DNA of 27,699 bases from assembly GCA_023807065.1 (NCBI GenBank), contig JAJJLU010000605.1, positions 1-27,699 on the forward strand, given 5' to 3'. Position numbers and translations under genes: made by a program. Below are positions 27,145 to 27,699 of the stretch, one piece after another; position 1 is the first letter of the stretch; every line of letters starts with the position of its first letter. The notes beneath the pieces were generated by a model, which saw only the letters and a program-made list of their open reading frames with translations, did not search any database and was not told the DNA's origin. Origin of the DNA: Isotricha intestinalis (taxonomy: Eukaryota; Ciliophora; Litostomatea; Vestibuliferida; Isotrichidae).

Positions 27145-27699
27145 ATGGGAAATGACATTGAAAGGATCAAAATAGAGAATGAACATGAATGTACACTTGG
27201 AATAAAACAAATAGATGATGAAAATGATAGATAAGCAGCAATAAAGAGATTTGCTGAAGAAAATAACTTCAAATTAAGTTTGGAAGAAATTCAAAGATTA
27301 TCAAGAAAAGATAGAATGGAGCATGAAAGGATAATTGAAGTATTTTGTATAAATAGAGAAGGAATGATTCTTAAAAAAAACAATGAAAGAAAAAAAGAAG
27401 AAGAATATCATGAAAGAAAAATGGCAGAAATAAATAATGGACATTTAAAACAAATGAAAAATTTAAGTATACAAAGAGAGAATAATCAAATGGAAAATAA
27501 CAGAAAACTTGAAGAAATGAAATTAAAAGATGAAAATGAAAAAATGAAAATAAACAATTCTCATGCAAAAACAATGCAAAAAATGAGTGATGAAAGAGAA
27601 GATAGAGAAAGAAAAGAAAATAATCGTCATGAAGAAGAGTTAAAAAAAATGGAAAATGAAAGAATATTACAAGAAAAACAAATTGAAAATGAAAAAGAG
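27145..27699 (+). CDS. Partial coiled-coil protein, runs off the window, in-frame TAA near its start
   Basis: From ATG 27145 a Glu/Lys/Asn-rich frame runs to the window end (185 codons). It is coding-like throughout, with one TAA at 27232-27234 after 29 codons (MGNDIERIKIENEHE..., then AAIKRFAEENNFKLSLEEIQRL...). The part after the stop is a long charged coiled coil, with repeated KMENER, EREDRERKENN and LKQMKN-type heptads. CAA is used normally for Gln here. Options: the gene is broken by one CAA-to-TAA change; a 48-base GT...AG intron (27191-27238) removes the stop and keeps frame; or translation starts downstream, for instance at the ATG at 27319. The N-terminal Met-Gly could be myristoylated if the first ATG is used. 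Function unknown; it would need sequence beyond the window. Confidence 0.55.

Noticed and set aside
1..27699. tRNA, rRNA, CRISPR arrays or insertion sequences
   Set aside because: None was recognised by eye on either strand. The repeats found are telomeric, in-frame coding repeats or a single short pair, and no transposase was seen.

Overview
The window looks like the left end of a macronuclear chromosome of a ciliate. It opens with six perfect copies of the heptamer CCCCAAT (1-42), oriented as a left telomere. The DNA is extremely AT-rich, the long ORFs show no introns, and several genes are of ciliate or protist type: a furin-like cysteine-rich surface protein, an IP3-receptor-type channel and long Asn/Lys-rich proteins. 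The intact genes have no internal stop codons and end in TAA (seven of eight complete multi-domain or mid-size genes plus the small one) or TGA (one gene), so they fit the standard code. That excludes a Tetrahymena/Paramecium-type code for them and fits standard-code groups such as litostomes (rumen ciliates like Entodinium) or some heterotrichs. The litostome guess is inference. No second telomere is seen, so the chromosome is longer than 27.7 kb.

Layout: telomere and about 200 bp of subtelomere; a 1612-aa cysteine-rich multipass membrane protein (249-5087); a 1.7-kb spacer whose first 470 bases look like a decayed coding region; a small acidic protein (6822-7268) and an unrecognised 836-aa protein (7501-10011); a decayed minus-strand gene (10161-10866); ribosomal protein uS4/RPS9 on the minus strand (11004-11573), divergent from an FCP1/SCP-like HAD phosphatase (11790-13412); a parallel beta-helix protein with a possible CaaX end (13979-16243); a convergent 2343-aa IP3-receptor-like calcium channel with an N-terminal UBR-type zinc finger (16469-23500, minus); a 151-aa protein with a C-terminal PIP box (24177-24632, minus), divergent from a membrane-anchored pepsin-like protein with altered active-site motifs (24847-26328); and at the right edge two divergent Lys/Glu-rich coiled-coil loci, one a minus-strand frame broken by TAA/TAG/TGA (26601-27020), the other running off the window with one in-frame TAA (27145-27699).

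The genes are not an operon and share no obvious pathway. Three are membrane or secretory (surface receptor-like protein, channel, pepsin-like protein), one is translational, two are probably nuclear or regulatory (phosphatase, PIP-box protein). The most unusual points are the UBR-box plus RIH-associated plus channel fusion with no visible IP3-binding core, and three or four spacer loci that keep a coding-like frame but carry TAA/TAG where glutamine would fit.
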